Below, piece by piece: positions 43,096 to 52,221 of a stretch of 64,000 nucleotides of DNA. This DNA comes from Segetibacter sp. Its GTDB lineage: Bacteria; Bacteroidota; Bacteroidia; Chitinophagales; Chitinophagaceae. Every line of letters begins with the position of its first letter. Positions within the stretch are counted from its first letter, which is position 1. The notes below the pieces were generated by a model that did not search any database, was not told where the DNA came from, and saw nothing but the letters and a program-made list of their open reading frames with translations. The stretch is taken from positions 1 through 64,000 of the forward strand of contig NZ_JAOQAH010000032.1 of the NCBI RefSeq assembly GCF_025963695.1, written 5' to 3'. The translations under genes were made by a program, and so were the position numbers.

Positions 43096-44439
43096 ATGAA
43101 GAGAATTTTCCCTGTAATTATTGTGCTTATAACGCTATCATTGCTAGGTATAATAGTACTGCAGGTAAGTTGGTTTAGAGATATGACATTGTTGCGAAAG
43201 GTACAATTACGAAAGGGTGCCGAAGAAGCAACTACCGAAGCGGCGATAGAATTAGGCAAACATGCATCATCTGCTCCATTTTTTAAAATTCCCCGTAAAC
43301 AAAATCTTAGTTTATTACCTAACGACTATGCCATTGGGTACGGACGGCCCCTTTTGTCGCAGCATTTTTCGGTATTCGAGATAAAAGAAAAAATTCAAAA
43401 AGCATTTAACAGCAAAGGTCTTGAAGATGTGAATTTTGAATTTGGTGTTACATCAAATTCTTCTGCCTATACGCTGGAACTACAGACAGATAATTTTTTT
43501 AAGGAGGCCAATGATACGGTACATAACAGGAGTATCATCGTTCCGATTTTGCCGGCCGACAATGAGAACATATTACAACCCCGCGAGCCTTTTGAACACC
43601 TGATTGTTATTATTCCCAATTTTAAAATACAAGTGTTGGAATCGATGATGTGGGTGGTAATGTTTGCAGTGGTTTTCACGCTTATCATCGTCACAGCTTT
43701 TGGTGTAACTATTCAGGCCTTGCTTCGCCAAAAGAAGCTGAGTGAAATTAAGACGGACTTTATTAATAACATGACCCACGAATTTAAAACGCCGTTAGCA
43801 ACTATTTCACTTGCGGTAGATGCGCTTAGAAATGAAAAGGTACTGGCTCAGCCAGAAAAGATGTCTTATTTCAGCGGTATTATAAAGGAAGAAAACAAGC
43901 GGATGAATAAGCATGTTGAAACCATTTTGCAGGCGGCACTGCTTGACAGGCAAGAGCTAAAATTAGACATGAATAAAGTGCATGCTCATACTTTAATTGA
44001 GAGTGCCTTAAACAACTACCAGCTTCAAATACAGGATAAAAACGGTAAAGTTGAAATTAAGTTCGACGCAAAAAACGATGTGATAATAGCAGATGAAAAC
44101 CACTTTACAAACCTGCTATCTAATCTCTTTGATAATGCTATAAAGTACTCAAGAGAAAGTCTCGTGTTAAAGATTACAACGTGCAATACAGGAAAAAATC
44201 TTCAAATAAAAATTCAGGATAACGGAATTGGAATGAACAAGGAAACGGTGAAGCGAGTGTTTGAAAAATTTTACAGGGCACATACCGGAAACCTTCACAA
44301 TGTAAAGGGTTTCGGTTTAGGAATGAGCTATGTAAAGACAGTGATTGACGTACATAAAGGCCGCATTAAAGTAGATAGTACTGTAGGTAAAGGAAGTTGT
44401 TTTACTGTTGAAGTTCCTTTGGCTGATAAGACATCCTAA
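43096..44439 (+). CDS. Sensor histidine kinase
   Basis: 447-aa membrane-bound kinase. First helix at residues about 3-24 (FPVIIVLITLSLLGIIVLQV), periplasmic sensor of about 150 residues without known fold, second helix near 190 (MMWVVMFAVVFTLIIVTAFG). The H-box is DFINNMTHEFKTPLATISLA with the phosphorylated histidine. The ATPase domain has NLLSNLFDNAIKYS, DNGIGMNKETV, EKFYRAHTGN and GFGLGMSYVKTVI. No receiver-domain gene is adjacent on either side, so the kinase is an orphan in this window, although such kinases usually pair with an OmpR-type regulator. It ends at a strong terminator. Confidence 0.93.
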   Translation: MKRIFPVIIVLITLSLLGIIVLQVSWFRDMTLLRKVQLRKGAEEATTEAAIELGKHASSAPFFKIPRKQNLSLLPNDYAIGYGRPLLSQHFSVFEIKEKIQKAFNSKGLEDVNFEFGVTSNSSAYTLELQTDNFFKEANDTVHNRSIIVPILPADNENILQPREPFEHLIVIIPNFKIQVLESMMWVVMFAVVFTLIIVTAFGVTIQALLRQKKLSEIKTDFINNMTHEFKTPLATISLAVDALRNEKVLAQPEKMSYFSGIIKEENKRMNKHVETILQAALLDRQELKLDMNKVHAHTLIESALNNYQLQIQDKNGKVEIKFDAKNDVIIADENHFTNLLSNLFDNAIKYSRESLVLKITTCNTGKNLQIKIQDNGIGMNKETVKRVFEKFYRAHTGNLHNVKGFGLGMSYVKTVIDVHKGRIKVDSTVGKGSCFTVEVPLADKTS

Positions 44440-44458
44440 GAAAGAGACACATTTCTAT

Positions 44459-44496
44459 AAAGTAAAAAGCTGCCCTTGTCGGCAGCTTTTTACTTT
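44459..44496. terminator. Bidirectional terminator, kinase and T9SS gene
   Basis: Perfect 16-bp stem AAAGTAAAAAGCTGCC (44459-44474) and GGCAGCTTTTTACTTT (44481-44496) around CTTGTC. It lies between the convergent kinase and T9SS genes and has T-rich sides on both strands. Confidence 0.88.
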
Positions 44497-44515
44497 TATT
44501 TATCTTTTTGTTACA

Positions 44516-47500
44516 CTATTGCAGAAGTATAGGCTTACTATAGCTTGTCTTATCATTCCGCAGTTGAAGGGTGTACTTGCCTTTTTGTATTTTTCCGTTT
44601 AACAAAATTGTTTGAGAATTAGCTGCGTGAGTTATTCGGATAGAACTATTAAGAACAGATTGTCCCAGGTTATTAAAGAGGTTGACAGTGTATTTACCCT
44701 CTTCGAGGTTCTTTACTTGAAGGTGAATAGACTTTCCTTTTACAGGGTTTGGAAATACAGTAAAGCCGCTCTTTCCACTGTTTACATTTACTCTTACAAT
44801 GTTGCTGTGCCTGGCTTTTCCAGCCTTCTCAATTATCTTGATGCGGTAAAAATTATTTCCGACGCCAGGGTTGATGTCGAGCCAATAGTAGGTGCGTGTA
44901 AGCTCATTATCAGGTTTTTTTGCTGTAGTGAATACCTTTTCAAATTCCAGTCCATTCATTGATTTCTCCACTTCGTATTGCTCTATATTAGTTTCTTTCA
45001 AAGTATGCCATTCTACTTGTATGCCTTTGTCTTTTTGGTAAGCTTTTAAATCAGTAAGAACAACAGGTAATGTTTTTGCCGAACCAAAGACTATAGAGAA
45101 ACGGTTTGAAGCAAAGGATGCAGAGTCTTCTGTAATGCTGAAAGGAATTGTGGTTGACGTAGAAAGGTCGACAGAAGACTCTTGTTTTAAAAATTCGTCC
45201 TTTAAAGTCGCCGTAATCGCAGGATTAAAATTACTGACCTCAAATTTAAAGAAATAGTTTTTCTGCCTAAACTGCCACATTCTTATAGGAAGTGTATCAT
45301 TATCCATTATGTCAGGACGCCCTTCAATACTTAATGCTGTACCATTTCGATTTATGGCAATGTTTTCATCCAGGTTGGTAAATTTATACGAGTCTTCGTC
45401 ACCAACTGTTTTAACGAATTTATCTCCAAATACCACTACAAATCCATCTGCTACATTTTGATCTCCTGCATTTAAGTTTAACAGCAATTGTACTGACATT
45501 TTGGTCATAGAATTAGTGCCTCTAAATACTGCCGTATTGGTATAGCTTTTATTAGATTCATTAAAAGTTATAGACGGTGTATTTGATGTTGATTGTACAA
45601 AAAATGCTTGTCCTGATTGTATATTTTCATCAAGGGCAGAGTTTATATTACTGTTGGTTTGAGAAGAGCCGTTGTACGATACATACGCTCCTCGTTTACT
45701 TTGCAATTCATCCCACCCATAATAAGTAGACGCAAGGCCCGACTTTGGCAAAGTATTCCAGTTTACAGGGCATGCATAAGGATTACCTACAAAACTATAT
45801 CCGCCAACCGTTTTACTTAAAACAGATGAGCCAATGGTTTGTGTACCTATGGAAAGCGCGCCTGTTGCTCGAATAATTGTATTGGACGGCATTGCCTCAT
45901 TGTCATTCAAGTCGACTGCTCTGCTTCCACGAATCATAAAACGATACGGAACGCCGGTAGTTAAAGTTCCTGAGCTGTTTGGAACGGGGCTCCAGCTTTG
46001 GGCGTTGTTGTCAAAAGTAAATAGGGAAGGGTTATAAGTCTGGGTAACATCAAGGCTGTCGCCTGCTGTTTTAGGTCCTGTTATATGAGTGCCATAACCC
46101 GGGTTTGGATTGTAATTTGTCCATCTGTCAGGGTTTACAGCGCCCTCCATCCAATTGTTTTTAATGCTGGTTGCAGTGGTTACTGCAGGCGAAATAAACC
46201 GGAAAGATCTTTTAGCCGGAATGAAACGCTCGACAATAAAAGCGCCACCATTTCCATAAGTAACTACAGCATTCGCTCCTACAGCAGTTACCATAGAAGT
46301 ATTCAATACACTGGTCGACCTAATCGTAATCTTATTGCTTCCAACAGCCAAAGTTCCGCCTGTAATATTAATTTTTCCTGGAAGCGTCCCGCCGGTAATG
46401 ATAAGGTCTGAAAGCATGTTGACAATGCCACCTGCTACTGTAAAGTTTTTAAGAAGCTGGCTGCCGGTTGTAAAATAAAGGTCAGAGTTGCCTCTTGTAG
46501 TAAAACCCGAAGAAGATGAACCAGAGATGCTGCCGATACCTGTACGAATACTTCTTCCAACATCAAGAGTTGTATTGTCTGCAATAACAGCTATTCCATT
46601 CTTTACGTCTAATGTGCCTGCTATTGTTAAGTCGGTAAGGGTATTTCCTAATGGGCGGTTAGATAAAACAAATGTATGTTCGGCACGAGTGAAGTCAACA
46701 GGCGTACTACCACTCCCATCTGTATTTGCTCCCCACGTGGAGGGTATGTTTATGTCTGGAGTGCTTTTAGAATAAACGACTATAGCGGGAATGATAGCTG
46801 CTGCGTCACTAGTAACGGAAGCGCAACCGGCATTAGCATTGTTAATTGCCTGTACGGTATATAACCCGCTATCTGCTATGTTTAAGGAGCTGATTGTATA
46901 AAAAGAATCAACAGCTCCGGGAATAATTACCGTGTTCTTTCTCCATTGGTAGCTTGTTGCGTTTGTTGCAGTAACTGAAAGAGTAACGGTATTTCCTGTA
47001 ACAATTGTTTGAGACAAAGGCTGTTTTGTAATTTCTACATTTAAATATGCTTTATTGCTCGTTACAGTTCCGCCGGGATTCGTAATTACTACATCATAGG
47101 TTCCTGCACTGCTGGCAGTTACCGGAGAAATAGTATATGAAGGGCTTGTAGCCCCCGAAATATTTACCCCATTTTTTCTCCACTGATATGTATCGCCCTC
47201 GCCGGTAGCAACAACCGAGAAGGTAGCAGTTGAAGTTGCACCAGTACAAACAATTTGTGTTTGAGGCTGTTGGGTAATAGTTGGTGGGGCAATTACAAAA
47301 GCGTCAGTGTTATAGGCGACGAAGCCGATATCACTTTTTCCACTGGGTTGCAGTACCAAAGATGCTACTGAGGCCTTATTCGTTACGGTAATACCGAAGT
47401 CTGATAGCTTAAAAGCAGTTAAACGGAGCGGTCGAGTATTATTAGCAGCTAGTCCACCTGTTATTACCGCCTGCTCACAAGGCACGTTTCGTTGTAAATC

Positions 47501-48199
47501 ATAAAAATCAACCAAATAATTTCCCAGTAATTGAACCGAACTCCAGCTAACTACTATTTTGCTACCTACTACCACGTTTGCAGCATTTACAAAATACATA
47601 GTATCAGTTTTAACGGGATCAGGATTTGCTATTTGGGTAAATAAAATGTCAGGCTTTGCATCGCCAATAGAGCCCGAATCAATACTCTTAACCGGAAAAG
47701 TTAATCTTGCTGAAACGGGTACATCTATTACCCCTGTTCCTATATTTAATCCATTAATCCCGTCGGTAAGTACTTCTTTCATTTTTACTGTCGGTAATGG
47801 ATTGCTAAATCCATTACCGACACCATCATAATTTACGGCCAGGCCCACAGCACATGCCACTGAAGTTATCGTTCCTGTAACAGAAGTTATGGGTAAACAT
47901 TTAAAATTTCCCGTGGTAAACGACACGCCCCTACTTGTCAGTGGCGTATTATTAGCACCTGTGGAATAAAGTGTTCCTCCTACCGTAAAGGCTATTAAAT
48001 TATGACTGTCATTAGGTTTAATAGTATTGTTAGTCGTTGAGTTTGTACGCCAATATCCTCCGAAATCAGTTATGATTTCTGTAACCTGTTGAGCTTTTAA
48101 ACAAGTTGAAGTAAGAAGAAAAAGAAGAAAATTGAAAATAGTTTTTATAGAAACAATCTTAAGTTGTTGTTTTCCCCCTGGTTGTAAAAATTTTATCAT
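44516..48199 (-). CDS. T9SS type A sorted surface protein with Ig-like domains
   Basis: 1227-aa exported protein. Signal peptide region 1-37 (the hydrophobic part is IFNFLLFLLTSTCLKAQ after a basic start). Residues about 310-470 form two Ig-like domains (TYQWRKNGVNISGATSPSYT ending in TNPGGTV, and SYQWRKNTVIIPGAVDSFYT). Residues about 490-650 are Gly and Thr-rich solenoid-like strands. From about 650 it matches the C-terminal part of the 1364-aa protein (VERFIPAKRSFRFISP, PGYGTHITG, FMIRGSRAVDLND, VGNPYACPVNWN, NENIAINRNGTALSIEGRPD-like). The end is a T9SS type A domain (FTVFPNPVKGKSIHLQV ... GKYTLQLRND). Surface-exposed; ligand unknown. A PID-CTERM-like small gene lies directly upstream. Confidence 0.88.
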   Translation of the reverse strand: MIKFLQPGGKQQLKIVSIKTIFNFLLFLLTSTCLKAQQVTEIITDFGGYWRTNSTTNNTIKPNDSHNLIAFTVGGTLYSTGANNTPLTSRGVSFTTGNFKCLPITSVTGTITSVACAVGLAVNYDGVGNGFSNPLPTVKMKEVLTDGINGLNIGTGVIDVPVSARLTFPVKSIDSGSIGDAKPDILFTQIANPDPVKTDTMYFVNAANVVVGSKIVVSWSSVQLLGNYLVDFYDLQRNVPCEQAVITGGLAANNTRPLRLTAFKLSDFGITVTNKASVASLVLQPSGKSDIGFVAYNTDAFVIAPPTITQQPQTQIVCTGATSTATFSVVATGEGDTYQWRKNGVNISGATSPSYTISPVTASSAGTYDVVITNPGGTVTSNKAYLNVEITKQPLSQTIVTGNTVTLSVTATNATSYQWRKNTVIIPGAVDSFYTISSLNIADSGLYTVQAINNANAGCASVTSDAAAIIPAIVVYSKSTPDINIPSTWGANTDGSGSTPVDFTRAEHTFVLSNRPLGNTLTDLTIAGTLDVKNGIAVIADNTTLDVGRSIRTGIGSISGSSSSGFTTRGNSDLYFTTGSQLLKNFTVAGGIVNMLSDLIITGGTLPGKINITGGTLAVGSNKITIRSTSVLNTSMVTAVGANAVVTYGNGGAFIVERFIPAKRSFRFISPAVTTATSIKNNWMEGAVNPDRWTNYNPNPGYGTHITGPKTAGDSLDVTQTYNPSLFTFDNNAQSWSPVPNSSGTLTTGVPYRFMIRGSRAVDLNDNEAMPSNTIIRATGALSIGTQTIGSSVLSKTVGGYSFVGNPYACPVNWNTLPKSGLASTYYGWDELQSKRGAYVSYNGSSQTNSNINSALDENIQSGQAFFVQSTSNTPSITFNESNKSYTNTAVFRGTNSMTKMSVQLLLNLNAGDQNVADGFVVVFGDKFVKTVGDEDSYKFTNLDENIAINRNGTALSIEGRPDIMDNDTLPIRMWQFRQKNYFFKFEVSNFNPAITATLKDEFLKQESSVDLSTSTTIPFSITEDSASFASNRFSIVFGSAKTLPVVLTDLKAYQKDKGIQVEWHTLKETNIEQYEVEKSMNGLEFEKVFTTAKKPDNELTRTYYWLDINPGVGNNFYRIKIIEKAGKARHSNIVRVNVNSGKSGFTVFPNPVKGKSIHLQVKNLEEGKYTVNLFNNLGQSVLNSSIRITHAANSQTILLNGKIQKGKYTLQLRNDKTSYSKPILLQ

Positions 48200-48422
48200 A
48201 TCCAGCTTTTAAGTTTTGTAGAAACCCTGATAGGCTTAACATAAAAACGGGGCGGGCTGAAAAAAAATTATTACAATCGTACAATAACGTCTGAAAGGGT
48301 TAGAGATATGGCCGATGCAACTCTACATTATTACGATTAATAAGAACCTTGGTTTTTATAAGGGGGGAGAAGAAAATTGACGAGAATATTTTGAAGGATA
48401 AGAAAATGGTTCAGACCCGAGG

Positions 48423-48659
48423 CTAGTTGGGGAATGTGACTTGTTTGCTTTTCTCTGCTTTTTTGTATGCTCTTATTTTAAGAATACCGTAAACGACACC
48501 TACAGCCACAAGTAAACCAACCCCATCATCAAAAGGAACGTCTGTTACACCATAAGGACTTTCGCCGTCAAAATTAATCGGGTCATCACGCCGCGCAAAA
48601 AGTAATTTGGGTAAGCCTATAATAAATAAGACAATAAACATCCTTATACTCTTTTTCAT
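48423..48659 (-). CDS. Small PID-CTERM-like sorted protein
   Basis: 78-aa protein. The frame is open to 48704, but the ATG at 48659 starts a signal peptide (MKKSIRMFIVLFIIGLPKLL then FARRD). The mature part ends with TDVPFDDGVGLLVAVGVVYG followed by a basic ILKIRAYKKAEKSK. This mirrors the 68-aa protein at 7986-8192 (VPFDGGVGVLVAAAIYYG). It lies 223 bp upstream of the 1227-aa T9SS gene on the same strand. The tail fits a sorting signal with a membrane helix and basic anchor; function otherwise unknown. Confidence 0.65.
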   Translation of the reverse strand: MKKSIRMFIVLFIIGLPKLLFARRDDPINFDGESPYGVTDVPFDDGVGLLVAVGVVYGILKIRAYKKAEKSKQVTFPN

Positions 48660-48940
48660 ACTTGCATTTTTTATTAGCTTGTCACAAGAACCGTTTTTTG
48701 TCACTTGTGCATATTCAACGCTTGCTTTCTTTTTATATTTTATTTCATACAGTTTTTTGTAAATTTTTACAATTAACGCCCTGTATTACTTCCGCTTTGC
48801 AAATACAGAACTTTTTCGTTGTTTTTAAATAAAGCTTAGGTTAGGGTGTCTAAACCTTTTTAAACCGGTTTTCAAAAATAGTTTTCAGACTTTTGTAGAA
48901 AAAGAAGGGATTATATCAAGCCGATTGGAAGAAATAATTG
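48660..48940. other. Divergent intergenic region
   Basis: Lies between the small minus-strand gene and the FUSC gene, and should hold both promoters. No clean TAnnTTTG box was found for the FUSC gene; GACTTTTG near 48890 is the nearest. Two GTCAC-containing stretches (CTTGTCACAAG and TTGTCACTTGTG) occur near 48675-48710. No gene seen. Confidence 0.4.
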
Positions 48941-51175
48941 ATGGATTACATTAAAACATACAAGAGTTTTATTAACAGCCACTATTTAAGTGAAGGCGTA
49001 AGAATAACAACAGGCGTTGTTCTTCCCGCGCTTGCTTTCAGCTATTTCAATATGTTTTCCATCGGTATTATTATTTCGTTGGGAGCCCTTTTCGTAAGTG
49101 TTACAGATAGTCCGGGACCAATACATCATAGAAAAAATGGAATGGCTGTTTGTATTGCAGGCATTCTTATCGCTACACTTCTAATAGGTTTCGCTGTAAA
49201 CTCACCTGTTCTCCTTGCTGTCTTTCTTTTTGCAGGCTGTTTTTTTTTCTCGATGATAGGTATTTATGGAACAAGGCCTGGTTCTATCGGCACTGCAGTC
49301 ATGCTTGTAATGACTCTTACCATTGACCCCCGTTTAAATCTCGATACTTCGTTGAAGGTAGTCACCCATTCTTTTTATATGGTTTGTGGCGGCGTGTGGT
49401 ACATGGGTTTTAGTATGTTGCTGTATAATTTCAGACCTTACAGACTTCTTCAGCAAGCGCTGGGAGAAGCCATACAGGCAACGGGAGAGTACCTACGCAT
49501 CAGGTCCGAATTTTACAAGAAAGAGGTGAACTACGAAAACACTTTTAAACAACTGCTACACCAGCAGGCACTTGTACAGAATAAGCAGGATGAACTAGCC
49601 GAACTGTTATTTAAAACACGCAGCATTGTAAAAGAATCAACTAACATTGGTCGCTCATTGGTAATGATTCATTTGGATATTGTGGACATATTTGAAAGAA
49701 TAATGATGTCGCATCAGCAATACCCGCTGTTGCATAAGTATTTCGATGAAACTGATATTCTTAATGATTACTACAATCTTGCTAAAGAGCTTGCATACGA
49801 ATTGGAAGATCTTGGAATTGCTGTAAAAAGCGGCGAACGCTCTCCCCAAAGCCGCGACCTAATCCAACATATAATTCAGGTAACAGAAAAGTTGAACCAG
49901 TTGCGTCTCAATTATTTAAAGCCGGATAATATAGAGGGGTTCATCAGTCTCAGAAGAATTTTAGAAAACATACAAGACCTGGCAGAACGGCTGGTAACAC
50001 TTCGCAAATACACAGACTTTGACGGCACGTTTAAAAAGAGAAAAATTAAGGGGTCGGATTATGAGCACTTAATCTCCTCGCAACAAATTACGCCGGGTTT
50101 ATTTTTCAGTAACCTTACTTTAAAATCAGACACCTTCAGGCATTCCTTAAGAGTAAGCATCGCAATAGTTATAGGGTTTATTATTGCTTCAGTACTAAAC
50201 ATTGGTCACAGTTATTGGGTGCTGCTTACAATAGTGGTTATACTAAAGCCTGCATTTAGTCTAACTAAAAAAAGAAACATCGACAGGCTTGCCGGCACTT
50301 TTGCAGGAGTAATTATAGCCCTCATTATTTTATACGCTGTTAATAATAACACCACGTTACTTGCATTTCTTGTAGTTTTTATGGCCGGAGGTTACACTTT
50401 TATGCGAACGAACTACTTTATTAGTGTCCTTTTAATGACCACGTACCTGCTTATTTTCTATCACCTGCTCAATCCCGGCGACTTTAAGCTATTGCTTACA
50501 GACAGAATTGTAGATACCCTCATTGGTTCTATTATCGCCTTTATGGCTAGCATTTTCCTTTTTCCATCCTGGGAAAGAAAGAAGTTTAAACCGGTGATGA
50601 TTACGATGCTTACCGATGTAAAAGAATATTTTTCTGTAGTGGCAGATGCTTTTAGTGGCCACGAGATTGACCCTCTTGAAAAGCAGTTGGCAAGAAAGAA
50701 TGCGTTGGTGGCTCTGGCAAACTTGTCTGACGCTTTTAACAGAATGATTTCAGAACCAAAAAGTCAGCAACAAGGGGTAGAAGTGCTGCACCAGTTTGTC
50801 GTATTAAATCACATGCTTACCTCTTACATAGCTACACTATCTCATTATATTCAAATGCATGTTATTCCTTATAGCTCAGATGATTTTATAAAGGTTTCCG
50901 AAGACATCCGCCAGTACTTTATTAATGCAATCAGCTATCTAAACGACGAGGATGTAACAGAAAAAACAATCAGCAATAAAGATTCTTTACGCAAGCTTAA
51001 CGAACGTGTCAACCACTTGATGCAAAAAAGAAAAGAGGAGTTACAACAAGGTCAGATGGAGTCTTCTACCCGTAAACCTTTATTCGACTTAAAGTCTATT
51101 GTCGACCAGTTTAATCTGATTTATAATGTAGCTGTCGATCTAAATAAAATAACCCAAACCTTAAAGATTGAATAA
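48941..51175 (+). CDS. FUSC family membrane protein (YccS/YhfK-like)
   Basis: 744-aa inner-membrane protein of the fusaric-acid-resistance/YccS type. An N-terminal six-helix bundle at residues about 15-160 (RITTGVVLPALAFSYFNMFS, IIISLGALFVSVTDSPGPIH, RPGSIGTAVMLVMTLTIDPR), a long soluble helical part (170-390), a second six-helix bundle at about 395-530 (FRHSLRVSIAIVIGFIIASV, YWVLLTIVVILKPAFSLTKK, RLAGTFAGVIIALIILYAVN), and a soluble C-terminal helical tail. Such proteins are thought to export aromatic acids or take part in envelope processes. The frame can open with TTG at 48938; ATG 48941 is used. No membrane-fusion partner gene is adjacent. Confidence 0.88.
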   Translation: MDYIKTYKSFINSHYLSEGVRITTGVVLPALAFSYFNMFSIGIIISLGALFVSVTDSPGPIHHRKNGMAVCIAGILIATLLIGFAVNSPVLLAVFLFAGCFFFSMIGIYGTRPGSIGTAVMLVMTLTIDPRLNLDTSLKVVTHSFYMVCGGVWYMGFSMLLYNFRPYRLLQQALGEAIQATGEYLRIRSEFYKKEVNYENTFKQLLHQQALVQNKQDELAELLFKTRSIVKESTNIGRSLVMIHLDIVDIFERIMMSHQQYPLLHKYFDETDILNDYYNLAKELAYELEDLGIAVKSGERSPQSRDLIQHIIQVTEKLNQLRLNYLKPDNIEGFISLRRILENIQDLAERLVTLRKYTDFDGTFKKRKIKGSDYEHLISSQQITPGLFFSNLTLKSDTFRHSLRVSIAIVIGFIIASVLNIGHSYWVLLTIVVILKPAFSLTKKRNIDRLAGTFAGVIIALIILYAVNNNTTLLAFLVVFMAGGYTFMRTNYFISVLLMTTYLLIFYHLLNPGDFKLLLTDRIVDTLIGSIIAFMASIFLFPSWERKKFKPVMITMLTDVKEYFSVVADAFSGHEIDPLEKQLARKNALVALANLSDAFNRMISEPKSQQQGVEVLHQFVVLNHMLTSYIATLSHYIQMHVIPYSSDDFIKVSEDIRQYFINAISYLNDEDVTEKTISNKDSLRKLNERVNHLMQKRKEELQQGQMESSTRKPLFDLKSIVDQFNLIYNVAVDLNKITQTLKIE

Positions 51176-51199
51176 TGGAGAGAGCTGGGATCATTTGTG

Positions 51200-51252
51200 G
51201 TTACCAGCTTTGGTAACTCTTTGCATCACTGGTTGCGTCGCACTCTTTTACT
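51200..51252 (-). repeat. TGYGACRCA element, copy 12
   Basis: Minus-strand reading CAGTAAAAGAG followed by TGCGACGCAACCAGTGATG, core 51234-51242. On the plus strand it is preceded by the hairpin GTTACC-AGCTTT-GGTAAC (51200-51217). TTACCAGCTTT is also found beside copy 5. Confidence 0.6.
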
Positions 51253-51401
51253 GCCCTAATTTTATTGAGCTATCCATTACTATCCGACTTACTCCATATT
51301 AAAACAGTTGAATGTACTACCTAAAAAAAGTGGTTCAATAAAGATTCGTGATACAAATGGCGAAAACATAAAAAAACGCTAGGCCACTTTCTCTCCTGAT
51401 T

Positions 51402-52139
51402 TTACACTTTTACTTTTAAAAAGGTAAAAACTAGAGCTGCAATGATAGCGCCGATAAAAGGTCCAAGAATAGGTATCCACCCGTACGCCCAATTGCTGCT
51501 TCCTTTGCCAGTTATAGGAAGTATAGAGTGCGCAATCCGCGGACCAAAATCACGTGCAGGATTGATGGCATAACCCGTTGTTCCACCCAATGACAAACCT
51601 ATTGCCCACACCAAAAACGTAACAGGAATGGCACCCAACGAACCGAGGCCAATAGGAGATTTTTGATCAGTGATTTCTGCATTCGTAAAATAAAAAATAA
51701 CAAACACAAGTACAAAAGTTCCTACGATCTCGCTTAGCAGATTAAAAAGCCTATTACGTATGGCAGGCGCGGTACAAAAAACAGCCAGCTGCGAATTGGG
51801 ATCTTTTGTCATATTAAAATGATCGCGGTATACAATCCAAACCAGCAAGGCTCCGATAACAGATCCTATTAACTGAGCAATGATATAAGTTACTACTTTG
51901 CCCCACGCGAACTTTCCGGCTACCGCAAGACCAATGGTAACCGCAGGATTTAAATGCGCACCGCTATATGGGGCAGCTATTACCACACCAACAAAAACAG
52001 CAAGCGCCCACCCGGTAGTAATCACCATCCAACCTGCACTAAAGCCTTTCGTTCCTTGCAATACTACATTGGCTACAACTCCGTTTCCTAGTAGGATGAC
52101 AAGCATTGTACCTATTAATTCGGCTGTAAATTCTGACAT
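51402..52139 (-). CDS. glpF: Glycerol facilitator, MIP/aquaporin family
   Basis: 245-aa channel for passive glycerol entry. The frame is open to 52202, but the ATG at 52139 (MSEFTAELIGTMLVILLGNG) is the family start. Six membrane helices and two half-helices are seen, with selectivity motifs SGAHLNPAVTIGLA and GYAINPARDFGPRIA; the aspartate in NPARD marks the glycerol facilitator branch rather than water-only aquaporins. It is the last gene of glpD-glpK-glpF, 82 bp after glpK. Confidence 0.95.
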   Translation of the reverse strand: MSEFTAELIGTMLVILLGNGVVANVVLQGTKGFSAGWMVITTGWALAVFVGVVIAAPYSGAHLNPAVTIGLAVAGKFAWGKVVTYIIAQLIGSVIGALLVWIVYRDHFNMTKDPNSQLAVFCTAPAIRNRLFNLLSEIVGTFVLVFVIFYFTNAEITDQKSPIGLGSLGAIPVTFLVWAIGLSLGGTTGYAINPARDFGPRIAHSILPITGKGSSNWAYGWIPILGPFIGAIIAALVFTFLKVKV

Positions 52140-52221
52140 AAGAAGTTTTGAATTTTGGGTTTTGAGTTGTGCGAGACGTGGAAGTGATATATAAGAGAGC
52201 AAATAGTAGGTAAAAGCTGAT

